From: Perkinsus olseni
Lineage: Eukaryota > Perkinsozoa > Perkinsida > Perkinsidae
Reading direction: 5' to 3'
Length of the DNA stretch: 36,240 bases
Assembly (NCBI GenBank): GCA_013115135.1
Contig: JABANP010000524.1
Location: 1-36,240, forward strand
Shown here: one piece after another, positions 1 through 11,343 of the stretch
Layout: each line of letters opens with the position of its first letter
How positions within the stretch are numbered: the first letter of the stretch is position 1
Translations under genes and position numbers: made by a program
Notes under the pieces: generated by a model
Told to the model about the DNA's origin: nothing
Database searches by the model: none
What the model saw: the letters and a program-made list of their open reading frames with translations, nothing else

Positions 1-3000
1 TAGACTACCTAATTAGAATACACCAATTAACTGTGTTCATATGCATTATACTCTATTATTGTCGTTCAATGTTAATCATTATTACATATGCAAGTTAGCA
101 ATGCCTCCATCGTACCAATCGATCGTAATACACCATCTCCTCCTCCTCCTCCTCCTCCTCCTCTCTGTGGGTTATGTAGTAATAATAGGAATACTAATGC
201 ACATCGTAGGGCAGATAATCTATTATTATGTAATGCTCTGGTAAACTCATTATCTGATTACAAGATTATGATAAGACTATTATACCATTACTATCATAGT
301 ATCATGATGATGATGATGATGATGATGATCATCGTTAGTAGGCATGATTATTACATGCTTTCTTATCGGATATATAAACTGTGTCAACTGGTTTATGCAG
401 CCTACCACTAATATACCTATCAATGATAATATCCATAAACATCTGAGTATTGCAGCCGTTGTTACAATGAGTTCCAGTTATTCAAATCAGCGCAAAGATC
501 ATCATGTGAGATTATACCGTATTTACAATGCAGCCCACCAGGCTGTAGCGTACCTAACAACAACAGAGCACCAGAGTCATTGCACCATCATCATCCTCAT
601 CATGGTCATGATGATAATGTTTGTTGTTGTTGTTGTTATTACATCCTATATTGTAATATACACCACCCGCGTATCTTGTTATTGATTGTAAATGTTTAGG
701 TGTAACCTTATTGATAGGATATGCATAATGTGACGGGTTCTTGATCAAATTGAGTTCATGGAACTTGGCTACATCCTTGGTTACAACCTACAACAACAAC
801 CAGCATACTCTGTAAATACTATTGTACGCTGCCGTTCTTACCAAGAGATCAGTCATTTTACCATCATCATGGTGCTGGGCTGCTGTGGTTGGTGTTCTTC
901 CATCTTGTTTGAATACTGCACTACCGTATCCCAATACGTAACTAATAATTCATAACCACTGCCGTTATTATTGTGATGCTGCTGCTGCTGCTGCTGCTGC
1001 TGCTGATGACGATGATGGTAATACCTAGACCAGGACTTCTGCTGCTGCCGACTATATTCTTACAAAATAATAAATATTACGTGTTACGCCATTATTGAGA
1101 TGCCGCATATAAGACTGCATACCATCATGTAGTACCGCTAGTAGTCTATGGTGATGGTCATGCTCGGCATGCTCGGTGGCGGCATGCTCGGTGGCGGCAT
1201 GCTCGGTGGCACTGTTATCGTCATGGTGGCCGAAGCATTGTAATATCGAAGTGAAGACATGTATAGCAGCTTCTTGAACCTATCACAGGGACCACCTCAT
1301 AATGATGATGATGATCAACAATAACAACAACAATAACAAGAATAATTGTTGTTGTTATTGTTGTTGTTGACAGAATAATACTAGTATTACCTCAGGATAC
1401 TTGTCCTTCTGTAAGATAGTTATGATACCGGGTAATAACGAATCAGACCAGATATCATCACATACTGCCGATGACGATGATAACGATGATAGCAACGACG
1501 ACGACGACATTCCAAGCACTTTAATATATGTGTTGAGGAAGCTAATAATGCAGACAACATGACGATGATGATGAGTAGGAAGTGTGGTATGACCTCACTA
1601 ATAGCCTTGTATGATATTTCTTACCATTACTCTTACTAGCTGCTGTTGGTGATGTTGATGGCGTGATGCTGATGGTTGACATGAGAGTATTAGATATCAG
1701 TGGTAGGACGTCTTGTACGGGTAGTAATTCCTATCAACAACAACAACAACTACAGGCACCATCATCATCATATTGATGATAACACCTGTATCCAATGAGA
1801 TCCTTTTCTTCTTCTCCCTGTTGTTATTGTTATATTATGATTATCATCATAATATTGCCTTTGTAGAAGCCGCGTTAAACTGGTCAATACCGAGACTTTA
1901 TCAGCATTACTAAAGTACTCTCCTTGCCGCCGCAATACACCATCATCCTTATTATTAGTGCCAACTGCTGCTGCTGCTGCTGCTGCTAATGCCAATCGAA
2001 GCAGCATAATTGGTAATCGTTTATTGCATGAACTAGCAGTGAATGCTCTCTGTATCATATCATCATCATCAACATCAACTGAATAATCAATGCACAATAA
2101 CCGTACTATAATGATGATATTAAAGCTACACCTACCCCTCGGATCAGTACTGTTGTTGTTGATGATGATACTCTCCATACTTTTATCACCACCACCACCA
2201 CCATCGACCCCGATAATGATTGGTCGGGGTAACACGGCACTACCACTACCACCAGCAGTAGCAGCAGGCGTTCTAGTAATACTATAGCGGTTCTTAGTGT
2301 TGATATCATTATCATAATCATCATCATCATGATGATTGCGTATAATAGTATTACTACTTGTAGTTGTGGTAATAGTAGATAGTAGTTGGATTGCTGCTTC
2401 TCGGACCTACGACGATGATGATGATGATAATGATGATGATGATGATCGATATGATGATGATGATGATTACTTTAACAGCGCCCATGTTGTTGTTGTTGTG
2501 ATGATGATGTATCCTCCTTGATGTTGTCTTCCCATCCCTCTCCTCCCCCTCCTTCTCATCCCCACCCTTTCCTAATCTGCCTACTATTTCTACTATACCT
2601 TTTATGACTACCGGCATTGTCATATTCATATAACTCTTGATAACATGAACCATGAGGAGGCTACCTCTGCGGCTACTACTACTACCATCATAATCATAAT
2701 CATCATTATGTTCACCTGATCATTATCATCATCACTATTGTAATACCATACCTAGAATTACCTTCATTAACATCTTCCCTTTCCTTCCCCTGTTGTTGTT
2801 GTTGATGATATTTAGTCCTTTTAGCGGGTGGCGGCGACGATGATGATGATACATTTCCATGTGGTTGTTGTTGTTGTTGCGTAGTGATACCATCATCATC
2901 ATCATCATCAGCAGGAGGAGGGGGTACATTTATCACTTGTGGTGACACATTAGTGATCCCAACTGTATCGGGTCTGGTGTCACCCCCGTAAGGATAATAT

Positions 3001-3276
3001 TGACCAAGACGATCGGTACAGGCGTGTCCCCTGTACAGGTTGTACATGGTAGCAGCAGTACTTCCTAACATATCACAACAAGAGTCATGATGATAATTTT
3101 ACTGCTGCCTTCAACTGCCAACTACCTCGGTTAGTTGCTATTAGAGTTGACATCATCGTTGTGGATGATGAGAATAGAAGCTCATATGCCTCCAAAGCAT
3201 CGGTCCTGATCATCATGATGATGATGATGAATGGCGCAAGCTTAATCCTGCTGCTGTGACTATGATTAGCAGCAGA

Positions 3277-3310
<34 letters not shown>

Positions 3311-3537
3311 GCAGCAGTATTACCGAACTACATCTTCCCTCTCCACACAGCAGCGTCTAGCTAACGGCTTACCGATAGTTGCCAAATTACACTCGATGAA
3401 TACATCTGACGATAATAATGACGAATGTACAATATCAGGCTACTAGTAGTACTATAATGATAAGACTATGACGATAATACTCAAAGTACTACAGTAGAGT
3501 CTAGTTCATCATACGTTGATGATATTATTATTATTAC
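1..3537 (-). other. CAND1: CAND1 distal exons, boundaries unresolved
   Basis: Coding-looking pieces on the minus strand continue the HEAT solenoid. Near 3220-3130 there is RTDALEAYELLFSS, similar in place to the family's VKADVFHAYLSLL. At 3071-2720 lies a low-complexity insert (PPPPADDDDDD, QQQQQ). At 2640-2540 there is MPVVIKGIVEIVGRLGKGG. At 2050-1780 there is IQRAFTASSCNKRLPIMLLR with an Ala run, then SVLTSLTRLLQ. At 1455-1390 there is DSLLPGIITILQKDKYPEV. At 1255-1130 there is AIHVFTSILQCFGHH with three EHAAT repeats, like the family's GALSAMLDFFQALV region. Between these lie short introns full of GAT, GTT and GCT runs. Left of about 960 only weak coding signal is seen (VTKDVAKFHELNLI near 780-750). 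Confidence 0.5.
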
Positions 3538-6362
3538 CATCACCGACGAGCATCATCACAAAGTCTCTATCAGTAATAACATCCTTCATCTTCCTGGGAG
3601 TCGTGGCTCGAGTTATCGCTTTGATGACCTTTAATGACGCACGACGTATCTATTCATTGCCATCATTTCCTCATTGTCATGTTGTAGGTGTACCATTATT
3701 AGTGCTACCTTCCAACTGTCATCATCACAATCATCATCATCATCATAATAATAATCAACATCACCATAATCATCGTCTACGTTATAAATAGTATTGTTGC
3801 TATCGCCATCAATATCTCCCACTTCATCATCATCATCATCATAACAGTAGTTCGGATCATATGATATTAGATTGACAAGTGTTAGACATAAATGAGGTAG
3901 GTATTGTGATATCATCTTCATCGTCGTCTTCATAGTAGTAGTAATACTGCTACTAGTTGTGCCCATAATTCTACTGTTATTATTTATATCATCATTGAAG
4001 TTGGCGATAATTACTTCAAGTGTATTAAGGACACTTTCTACAATACGGCTCAATACCACACCCTCATCATCATCATCACCAGTTCTTATTACTACTTCTC
4101 CTACTATTGCCTTACTACTAGGACCAGACTTATCCTCACACATCATAGTGCTCATATCTACTGTGTTATCTGACATTAATGATTATGGTAATAATAAACC
4201 CAATTCCTGCTGCTGCTGCTGCTTCACCACTGCTTTTGTGTCCTCCTCCTCCCTCTTGTTGTTGTTGTTGTTGGTTATCATTGCTATCTGCTTGTACATT
4301 GCCTTTCTTGTCGTTGTTGTTGTTGTTGTCGTTGTTATTATTCATGCTAATGAAGGTATCCAACACACTCAATAATATCGGCCATATACGAGGTAAATAG
4401 GGTGCAAGCCTATAACCTTGTACTAACCTCCTAAATATGATAACAACAATGATGATGATGAACAGCATGACCATTACCACTACTACTACCCTATAGCTGC
4501 TATAGTGTCCACGAATACCATCATATCATCTGCTGATACCGTCATCATAGTATAACTATTATTGCAAGTACTAGTAGAGTCTGATAATGATAATGATGAT
4601 GATGATGATGATGCAGATAGTGGTGGTGATGGTGGTAGGAGTTGTAGAATGATGTTGATAACATAATCAATGTAGTTGGCATTTATAGATGTATAACAGA
4701 GATATGCAATACATGCCTCACATTTACTCCTGAAAAAAAATATGCAATCATGATCATGATAATGAAGATGATCACGGTTCTTGTTCTTGTTGTTGTTGCT
4801 AATACTGGTGTAACTGCTATTAGTACAGTAACTATTACCTTAAACTATGTTTATATGTTAACATATGTTCATCATCATCATAATATCTTCTTCTTCTAGT
4901 CAATATACTAATAATACTCTCTGTCAAGCTTATATGATTATTATTAGTAGTATCTCCTGTCTCCCATATAAATAATATTGATGCAGCAAAGCCATCATCA
5001 TTATCGCTACCATGATGACAACTGACCGATCAGGATGATGATGATGATGATGATTGAGCGCTGAGTATACTGCCAACGATGATGCATACCTGTTGTTGGT
5101 GTTCTTTTTCTTCTTCTCCATCATCATCACCTCTGCAACCTTCTTCAGTATCTGTCCAAATAACCATAATAAGCATACACTAGTTTGGTCATATTATTAT
5201 CACTTCTATCATTATATCCAAACAATGCTCCATAGTTGTAGTTGTATCATCATTATCAGCATTCTGTGATGATGATGATGATGACGATGATGATATAAGT
5301 TGTGTAAGTGTTCGTATAGGGGAGGAAGCTTGAATATGATGATTATGATGATCATGATCATTTCTCATCCCTCCTCTCGCACATGATGGGTGGTGGTGAT
5401 GTATACCAGCAATAATATTATCGATTGTATCCTTAGTGGGAGGTAGATTCGATATTATACTTCTCAAACATCCAGTATATACATCACCTAACATCATCAT
5501 CATCATCAACAGGTATATGATCATCATGACCATGACCATCACAGTGTGACATCATCATGACTAATACCATGATCATGACAACACCACCACCACCACCCAC
5601 CTATTCTTCTCCTTGATGCTGATCTATTATCAACCCCTGCTGCTGTTGATGATGATGATGGTGGTGGTGACACTATGAGAGTAATTAGTGCCGATATAAC
5701 CTATATTGGAGAACGACAATAATAATAAGCATCGTTATTATTATCGGTAGCGATGAAGGATGATGGTAGTAGTAGTAGTAACAGTAACAAGTAACGAGAG
5801 TGGTAACATCATTATTATTACCTTGAGCTTATAAGTATCTTTAAATGTCAATATTATCTTACCAATGCTATTAATGGCATTGCATTGTACCTTATTATTT
5901 GGGCAAGTATGAAAAGATATCAGTAATAGTAGTAGTAGTACATCTATGTTTGAATCCTGTAGCTGCTTCATCAACGACTGGCATATCTTCTCCTGCATCA
6001 CGTCATCAAGTACTGATGTTGATGATGATGTTATGATGTGTGATGATGTATCGGTAGGGTTATTATTATTCTCACCTGACCATATTCTCGCTTATCATCA
6101 TCATTACTGTCATGCCGCCGCAGTTCCCTTTTATCACTAAAACCACCTTGGGCCGTTGTTGTTGTAAGCAATACTTCATTAACAATATCAGTTGCGGCCA
6201 TATACCTCCTGTCTTTGTCGTAATTATCCATATCCATCTGACGACAGCAGCAACAACAACAACCATGAAGCGGTACAAATATAGTAAGAATAATTTGATT
6301 ATCGTCATTACCAGCAGATTATTGATATTAGATGCATGCAACGCAACAAGAGATGAAGTCAT
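1..6362 (-). CDS. CAND1: CAND1 (cullin-associated NEDD8-dissociated protein 1), multi-exon, 3' end beyond window
   Basis: HEAT-repeat protein that binds unneddylated cullin-RING scaffolds and exchanges their substrate receptors, in cytosol and nucleus. Recognition rests on three colinear matches to the known family. The N-terminus reads ASNINNLL then DNYDKDRRYMAATDIVNE, aligned without gaps to the family's SNLL...DKDFRFMATND start. A middle exon reads ISYDPNYCYDDDDD followed by a long acidic loop ending DDDSWK, as in the family's LTYDPNYNYDDEDE...SWKVRRAA. HEAT pieces lie between. The start ATG is at 6362-6360. Introns are short GT-AG. Exons carry long Asn, Gln, Ala, Ser and Asp runs absent from animal and plant CAND1. 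Reading leftward the matches reach roughly two thirds of the usual 1,230 residues, so the C-terminal part lies outside the window. The fold is conserved and I see no clear disablement, but exons left of 3071 are poorly resolved. Confidence 0.86.
3538..4440 (-). other. CAND1: CAND1 central exons with acidic loop
   Basis: About 4430-4190 encodes a HEAT pair (RLVQGYRLAPYLPRIWPILL), followed by a species-specific stretch of Asn, Gln, Gly and Ala runs. About 4170-3709 encodes VESVLNTLEVIIANF, then SQYLPHLCLTLVNLISYDPN and the Asp-rich loop ending in DDDSWK. A 59-nt intron (3708-3650, GTAGCA...AATAG) is removed in phase 0, and the next exon from 3649 reads IRRASLKVIKAITRATT, matching the family's WKVRRAAAKCLDAVV. 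This exon ends near 3538 at a GTAATA donor. The loop is a hallmark of CAND1 and fixes the identification. Confidence 0.8.
5204..6362 (-). other. CAND1: CAND1 exons 1-6 model
   Basis: Read on the minus strand: exon 1 6362-6312 (17 codons, donor GTAATG); intron 74 nt; exon 2 6237-6076 (54 codons, donor GTGAGA); intron 83 nt; exon 3 5992-5942 (EKICQSLMKQLQDSNID); intron 51 nt starting GTACTACTAC; exon 4 5890-5822 (VQCNAINSIGKIILTF...); intron 121 nt; exon 5 5700-5601; intron 113 nt; exon 6 5487-5204 (DVYTGCLRSIISNLPPT...MEHCLDIMIE). All joins keep frame (phases 0,0,0,0,1) and give consecutive HEAT helices in family order. Inside exon 6 a further 78-nt GTATAC...TTCAAG intron, also a multiple of three, is possible. 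Two introns are multiples of three or read partly open, so ORF callers will retain them. Confidence 0.75.
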
Positions 6363-6805
6363 CGCCTGCTTCCCAACATGTTGTGGTGGTGTTGGCTGCC
6401 CAATGGTTGTCGACAATGAGCGCATCATTGCTGCTGCTGTTGTTGTTATAGCACTACCAACAAACTAACGATTAACAGCAATACTCATCCTCATCATCAC
6501 TCAGAACACAATAGATATTAAGGTCGAGTTTATACCATGTACATCATCATCATCATCATCATCATCGTGATGAACACATGATGCTTCTATGTAACTACTC
6601 TTCTTCCCTCTCGCTGTTGGTGATGAGCATGATATTGGTGATATGTTGATGATCCATAATATCAGTCGTTATCATAAGCCAATACAACTACTTTATCTCA
6701 TAGTATGTTTGTATCTTGACAGTACGGCTAGTATCACGGAAGAATCACATCATCATCATCATGAGTAGGAGCGCGATGATGATGATGATGATGATGATAT
6801 TCTCA
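6363..6805 (-). promoter_or_regulatory. Intergenic spacer upstream of CAND1
   Basis: A 443-bp stretch between the CAND1 start codon and the probable stop of the upstream gene, both on the minus strand. It holds ATC/GAT microsatellites and no coding signal. It presumably contains the CAND1 promoter and the terminator of the upstream gene, but no TATA box or other motif stands out. Confidence 0.35.
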
Positions 6806-7780
6806 CTACCTCACTCTGTCCTCATTATACTCTGTATAAGAATTCTTCTTCAGGAAATATTCCCTATCTTCAATATTATGCACATATGGATTAGTACCAC
6901 AATCAGTGTTGGTAGTAGTATCATCGTGGAATATACGATATCTAAATATTATTAGCATCAATATAATAATATGAGTAATATCATAATAATGATCATCATC
7001 ATTGAGTGGTGGAGGGCGGCATGTCCGACTCACGTAGTAGCAGTATGTGATGCTGCAGGTGTGGATGTCGAATGTTGATGACCTGCTTGATGATGTCCAT
7101 GTCCAATCTGTTGCGGCAATGATGATGATGATGATGTAGCGAAAAGTAGCGACACATTATCCTTCCTCACGCGATTAGCCATGTCTTCACATAATTTCTA
7201 ATAACAACAATAAAATCCGTGGCAACTCATAGCTAGTAGCGGTAGTAATGGTAGTTGTCATCAAACTCACATCTTTGTAATTATCTGGTATAATTTTTCT
7301 ATTATGATCATGATGAGGGTCGGAATGATGATCCTCCAACTCGCATATATGAACAGCTAACCCCCGTACTTCACTATCATGTAGCAATGAGTTACGCAAG
7401 GCTTGCTGCTGCTCTCCATTCTGCTGCGTTCTGCCATGAGACCTATACAACATTCTGTATAGGAAATTCTGTATTACCATACAATGATTATTAACGTAAA
7501 CTGCGTATATCATCTACCTTGACACTTCTACCGTTTCTCCACCTTCCCCAAGTCCTGATTCTTTCCTTCTTCTTCTTCCTCTCACATCGATACTATCCCA
7601 ATACCTATCGAGCATATGATGGATTGATGACACTATTGATAGGCAATATAACATCTCCACTGCTTATTACGGTCTATCGAATTGAGTATTCCTCTCAAAG
7701 AATATCTTGTCTACATGTGTACCACTTGAATAATCATCATCCAACATAATGAATGGTAATCCAATCGCACTTAAAACCCG
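6806..7780 (-). CDS. Unrecognised multi-exon host gene
   Basis: Product not recognised. Exon pieces read on the minus strand: up to 7671, LSAIGLPFIMLDDDYSSGTH... ending FERNTQFDRP; 7454-7271, MLYRSHGRTQQNGEQQQALR, then LLHDSEVRGLAVHICELED and IIPDNYKD; 7197-7034, KLCEDMANRVRKDNVSLLFAT followed by a Ser- and His-rich stretch; and a terminal piece ending YTEYNEDRVR with a stop at 6806. Splice sites are GTAATA/ACAG (216 nt), GTGAGT/TTAG (73 nt) and GTGAGT after 7034. The phases of the first two joins agree. Helical charged segments suggest a soluble protein. The 5' end is lost where transposon-like DNA begins near 7780, so the gene may be truncated or its first exons may lie further right. Confidence 0.5.
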
Positions 7781-7950
7781 AATGTTGGGGTACTCGTGGA
7801 AGCCTCTCTGATGTCCAACTACGTCTGTTCGCCTGGCGAACTTTGCCACAAACTTATCACAGGAAGGTGTGTTGTGACGACCCATGTTATGGTATGATTT
7901 ATACCACACCATAACGCTTTCATACCGTATGAAAGCGCAATGTCGTGTGG

Positions 7951-8165
7951 ACTCGCTGCGCCCTATTGTGTCACGCGCCACGAAATGTGTTCCTGGAGGA
8001 CTCTCACAGTGTTCCCCGGCACGTCTCGTCTCGCGTTTGTGTACGCCACTACATTGCGTATGGAGCTCGCTTGGACTACTTCAGCTCTTCCCTGGGACTT
8101 TCTCTGCTTCGTCCTGAAGCTGGAGATATCCTTGGATTTGGGCTTGCGTACCCTCCTGACTGTCT
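7951..8165 (+). repeat. Repeat X, copy 1
   Basis: This stretch (TCGCTGCGCC...GACGCTGGAG type sequence) recurs at 36054-36240 in the same orientation with scattered substitutions. In one frame both copies are open and read VCVR(H/R)Y(I/V)AYG(A/V)RLDYF. About a third of the differences in that frame are silent, so it may be a remnant of a coding repeat. No family recognised. It sits at the border between host genes and the transposon block. Confidence 0.6.
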
Positions 8166-8890
8166 CCCTGTCTACTTGTGAAGCTTAGTATTACGTTCAT
8201 CTAATCGATTTGCTAAGCTTGGATTACAGAGACTTTCGAGTCTTTTGTGGATTCCTCTGCTGTGTTCTTCAGTGGGTTAACACCCTCAAGGACTTTGACT
8301 GCCGCAACTTCAAACTTTATTGCCTGGGCATTACAAGCTCGAAGCTTATCGCCCATCACACGACCCGCGCAAGCGGATCCCGATATGGTTAGACCCAACC
8401 ATAGAGCCTTGAAACAACAGAGGTTAATGAATCTCTCATCATCAGCTCGGAGGCTCTTGAGAGGAACTTCGTCACAACTACGTCGTGCAGCCAGGGAAGG
8501 CGAGGAGGGAGGCATGCCACACTGGGCAGCCTATTAGGCATGAGGGAGAAAGAAGGTAAAAAGAGGATTAAGTAGTCCCAGGACCAACAACTGCGATTGC
8601 GGAAACCCAGATGATTAGATGGTGAAAATTTGTGTAGAAAGGGAGGGCCCAACCAATACCGAGTCACCAGCAAGGGGGACGTATGGGTATGGCAGGTTCG
8701 ATCTCTACTTCGTACCGGGAAAACCCCGGCCACCCTCACGCGACGTTGACGCGTAGAGACCTGTGAGGGCCTCTTCTGACTTGGGTTCCTAAGTGACTCG
8801 GGAAAGTATCGTCAACGAAGACGCTCACACGCAATTATTCCAGCGCTCGCCTCGAAAACATTTGGCCCGATTGTGGGTGAACCGCAAAAA
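8166..8890. other. Unassigned stretch left of the MULE
   Basis: No gene is supported. Both strands hold open frames of about 100 codons over 8213-8537. The minus frame (AQAIKFEVAAVKVLEGVN) looks slightly more protein-like, but it has no recognisable family and the two overlap. At about 8690-8705 a GGCAGGTTCGATCTC box resembles a tRNA T-arm (Pol III B box) without a convincing full tRNA. Confidence 0.3.
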
Positions 8891-8960
8891 TCTAAGGAGA
8901 GTGTAAGTTTTCTAAGGAGGTCTGCAAAGTCTAAGGAAGGCCGCGTCACACCTAAGGAAG
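8891..8960 (+). repeat. MULE left subterminal array
   Basis: Four copies of YCTAAGGAR start at 8891, 8911, 8930 and 8951, so the spacing is 19-21 bp, about two helical turns. This is the pattern expected of transposase-binding sites at a transposon end. The reverse complement is found at 26558-26664. Confidence 0.7.
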
Positions 8961-9114
8961 TAGTCGCGCACGCCCACACGAACCACACGCACATATGTAC
9001 ACTGCAGTCCTGCACACTGCTCATATGATACGAGTAATATCAAATTAATTAGCACATATTGAGCAATTCGGGGCCCAGTCATCAGGGGCCCATCATGCCA
9101 TGTTGCGCAAGTAG

Positions 9115-9580
9115 ACCTCAATTAAGGAAGGCAGGGTTGAAGCTGAAGCAGATGAAGTTGAGATTCTCCGTAGGGATGATTTTCGAGAAATGGCGCCGTC
9201 GCCGTATTATGGGCCGGTTCTCACACGGCTGAGTTTACCATTTGAGGGCGGAGGCAGATGGCCTCAAGAGCTGAAGTCTCGACTCCAAACACTCTTCGAC
9301 ACCCGCCTGCAGGAGGCTTACACGAGCAAAAGCACGGAGACGGGAGTATACAAGGTCTACAAGTGTTGCAGCCACACCGAATGCCCTTTCCGGGTAGTGC
9401 AACTCCACGTATAATTGAGACGCGGGATTGTTTGGCTCAGGTCAAAGCCTCCTACTCCCCTCCTAACACAATCGAAGTATGCACCTCGACCGCAGGACAC
9501 TCCGAGAACCCTGCCCCCGAATCAAGAAAAAAGGAGTTACCAGTCTACGTGGATAATATCATAAATGAGTTGATTCCTAG
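9115..9580 (+). CDS. MULE transposase, N-terminal exons (zinc finger)
   Basis: Two exons joined by a 47-nt GT-AG intron (9394-9440, GTAGTG...GGCTCAG). Exon 1 is open from 9115. Its first ATG is at 9190 (MAPSPYYGPVLTRLSLPF), with 25 in-frame acidic codons upstream that could belong to an earlier start. It ends in YKCCSHTECPFR. Splicing continues directly into VKASYSPPNTIEV, giving a C-H-C finger of the FLYWCH/WRKY-GCM1 type usual at the front of MULE transposases. Exon 2 ends ELPVYVDNIINELIP at CCTAG, exactly where the element chain begins with GTG. Transposase function is DNA cut-and-paste. This copy is interrupted. Confidence 0.65.
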
Positions 9581-9745
9581 GTGTTTGACGTTATCCCGTC
9601 ACAATTATTTTTCAGCGCGTGGGTAGGGCCCCGCGCGCGTTTCTCATCTTTTTTAAAAATAAACGTCCAAAAAAAAGCTATGAGCGATTTTGTATTTTGC
9701 CATGAAACCGCCGGTTGAAAATGCGCACTATTTCTCCATCAGCCA

Positions 9746-9814
9746 GGATGGGCTAGAGGTTCGGCCGTTGGGCTGTGGGTCGGAAGGTCGTGGGTTCGAT
9801 CCCGGGTCGGGCTA
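9746..9814 (+). ncRNA. tRNA-like segment 1 of element B1
   Basis: An A-box-like GGATGGGCTAGAGG and a T-arm with GGGTTCGATCCC are spaced as in a tRNA. The flanking arms pair poorly as an acceptor stem, so this is a tRNA-derived SINE head and not a functional tRNA. The same segment recurs at 12770-12838, where its anticodon-arm region differs, and at 14266-14334. Confidence 0.55.
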
Positions 9815-10111
9815 CTGGAGGATATGTGGTATCGGGTTCGTAGTCAGTGGCAGCAATCAGTAAACAGTAATTACAGTGCAGAGAAACCGCAAGATTGCAA
9901 GTTGACAGCCAACCCAGTACATGGGTGCTACAGGCAAAACACGCAAGACAGTGCAGCAGTGCAGTAGATAGAGACCTCAGCTGGGCCAGGCCGTGTAGGG
10001 GGTCCCCGCCGATAGGTGGGGTCTACACGGACGGCCCCACACGAGCCGTAGGCTATCACAGTAAAAGACCCCACAGAAACAGACGCGCCTGTCAAACAGG
10101 CGCAACAATAA

Positions 10112-10178
10112 GAGTCGGAATAGTCAAACAGTAGAGCACCCAACTTCTAACCCGGAGGTCCCGAGTACGATTCTAGCA
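10112..10178 (+). ncRNA. tRNA-like segment 2 of element B1
   Basis: Internal tRNA-like module: TAGTCAAACAGTAGAGCAC (A-box region) and GTCCCGAGTACGATTCTAGC (B-box region). It recurs at 13137-13203 and 14633-14700 with CGAGTTCGATT, the better B box. Two tRNA-like modules in one repeat make element B a dimeric composite. Confidence 0.5.
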
Positions 10179-10213
10179 CCGAGCGTAGCGAGTAGCGCCG
10201 GCGGCACCGCTAG

Positions 10214-11343
10214 GTGAACACATCCACAATTGGAGTCAAAGACCTCCGCGAGCCAATTGGGGGAGGGTCCTAATTTAGGGCGAGCGCTAGAAACAACTTC
10301 CGGGCATTCCTGGCCGGAACCTATCGTGCTTAGGCCCCCCCGTTCCTATATATTATCTTTGCTCCTACCCATTACAATTTATTCAAACCTTCCAAATCAT
10401 TCAATATGGTCCGTCAAAGTTTATTCCTACTATCCCGGTGCGAATCGAAATGTTTTGACACTCACATTAACCACAAACCATGGTTCCTGTCACGTCTCCT
10501 CCGCTTGCGCACTTGCATTTCTTTGCTCAAAAAGCGCGCGCCGCTGCGTCACGGCGTCGCACAAACTGCTCTGCATATAGCGCACGCCTCGTGTCACAAA
10601 GTTCTAATTTCCCGCGTGCACAAAGACCTCGCTCATTCCTGCCGCGGCGACGACCTTTTTTCGCGATACGTGCTGTTGTGCATATCTCCTCTGGGGTCCT
10701 AACAATCGAAGGTTCTCTTCACTATGTCATGTTTACTTTGTTTTTGCTCCTATCCCACCTATTTTAAAACACTGACTATACGCCGATGTATTATGCAGCT
10801 GCTTCCCTGGTACGAAGCAGGCTGCTCCAAGCAGCTCTGACAATTCCTCGCTCACATGTTCTTCGAGTGCTAATTTTGAGCGCAAGTTCGCTATATATCT
10901 GCCTACTGGCCCACTACGTGGATCTCACCTGCACGTGGTCTTAGCTTGGAGCTTTCAAACGACTTATAAGCGAGCTGCAGCATCTTCTTGCCAGCAAGAA
11001 ATGACGAGATGGTTCGTCGAGGCGTCAGCCTCGCCCGAAGGGAGAACCATCGTTTCGATTTTCGTACTTCAACAAAGTTTTTTTGTTACATAATTCTCGC
11101 AATCGGCCGCTGGCCGCTTCATTACTTTTAGAGTAATAGTTATAAAGTATCGGCGTGCATTTTGAGTGGGTCTATTTGTTCTGATAACAATGGAAGTATT
11201 ATTGGTTTGCGCGACTGCGTCTTCGAGGCAGTGCAGGTAGGCCTCTCTACGCTCTTCAGTCTCTCCTTTCAACTATTTTGCGTCTTCACAATTCGGCAAG
11301 TTCAAGGGCAGGCGTCAAGCTTGGACCCTCCCGAAGCCTCTGG
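10214..11343 (+). repeat. Element A, copy 1
   Basis: 1,130 bp, nearly identical to A3 (15799-16922) and diverged from A2 in its distal half. It starts GTGAACACATCCACAATTGG, with CAATTGG/CCAATTG inverted repeats around the first 45 nt, then GGGGGAGGGTCC. Near 11008-11051 lies a three-way-junction-like fold with outer stem GATGGTTC/GAACCATC. It ends CCGAAGCCTCTGG. Open frames are not conserved between copies, so I treat it as non-coding. No tRNA-like box recognised. Confidence 0.7.

Larger units (their letters stand above)
1..7150. repeat. Dense trinucleotide microsatellites in and between host exons
   Basis: Pure runs occur about every 100-300 bp. Examples are CTC/TCC near 135-162, ATG 303-330, TGC near 976-1005, GCT near 1964-1986, GAT near 2413-2466, ATC near 2887-2911, AGC near 3277-3305, GAT near 4590-4612, GAT near 5034-5054, ATC near 6543-6567 and GAT near 6773-6798. 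The same motif families occur in introns and as homopolymeric amino-acid runs in exons. They are nearly absent after about 7780, which sharply marks the end of the host-gene segment. Confidence 0.9.
9581..10213 (+). repeat. Element B, copy 1 (composite tRNA-derived)
   Basis: 633 bp. Order: GTGTTTGACG start; GC hairpin motif (GTGGGTAGGGCCCC, about 39 nt in); tRNA-like segment 9746-9814 with B box GGGTTCGATCCC; long hairpin 9991-10030; small hairpin GCGCCTG/CAGGCGC near 10084-10102; second tRNA-like segment 10112-10178 with CCCGAGTACGATT; GCGCCGGCGGCACCGCTAG end. Compared with B2 and B3 it lacks about 120 bp after TTTCTCAT. No protein coding. Its tRNA-like boxes suggest SINE-type transcription. 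Confidence 0.7.

Noticed and set aside
2336..2653. Open frames of Asp, His, Asn, Met or Ile runs on both strands
   Set aside because: Products of translated GAT microsatellites in all six frames. Only frames continuous with conserved HEAT helices were kept.
8213..8537. Gene on either strand of this stretch
   Set aside because: Overlapping sense and antisense frames of equal length, no recognisable family, no splice or start context.
9895..10134. 79-codon frame in element B, repeated in three copies
   Set aside because: It spans the hairpin and tRNA-like segments, has no protein-like composition, and is preserved only because the copies are nearly identical.
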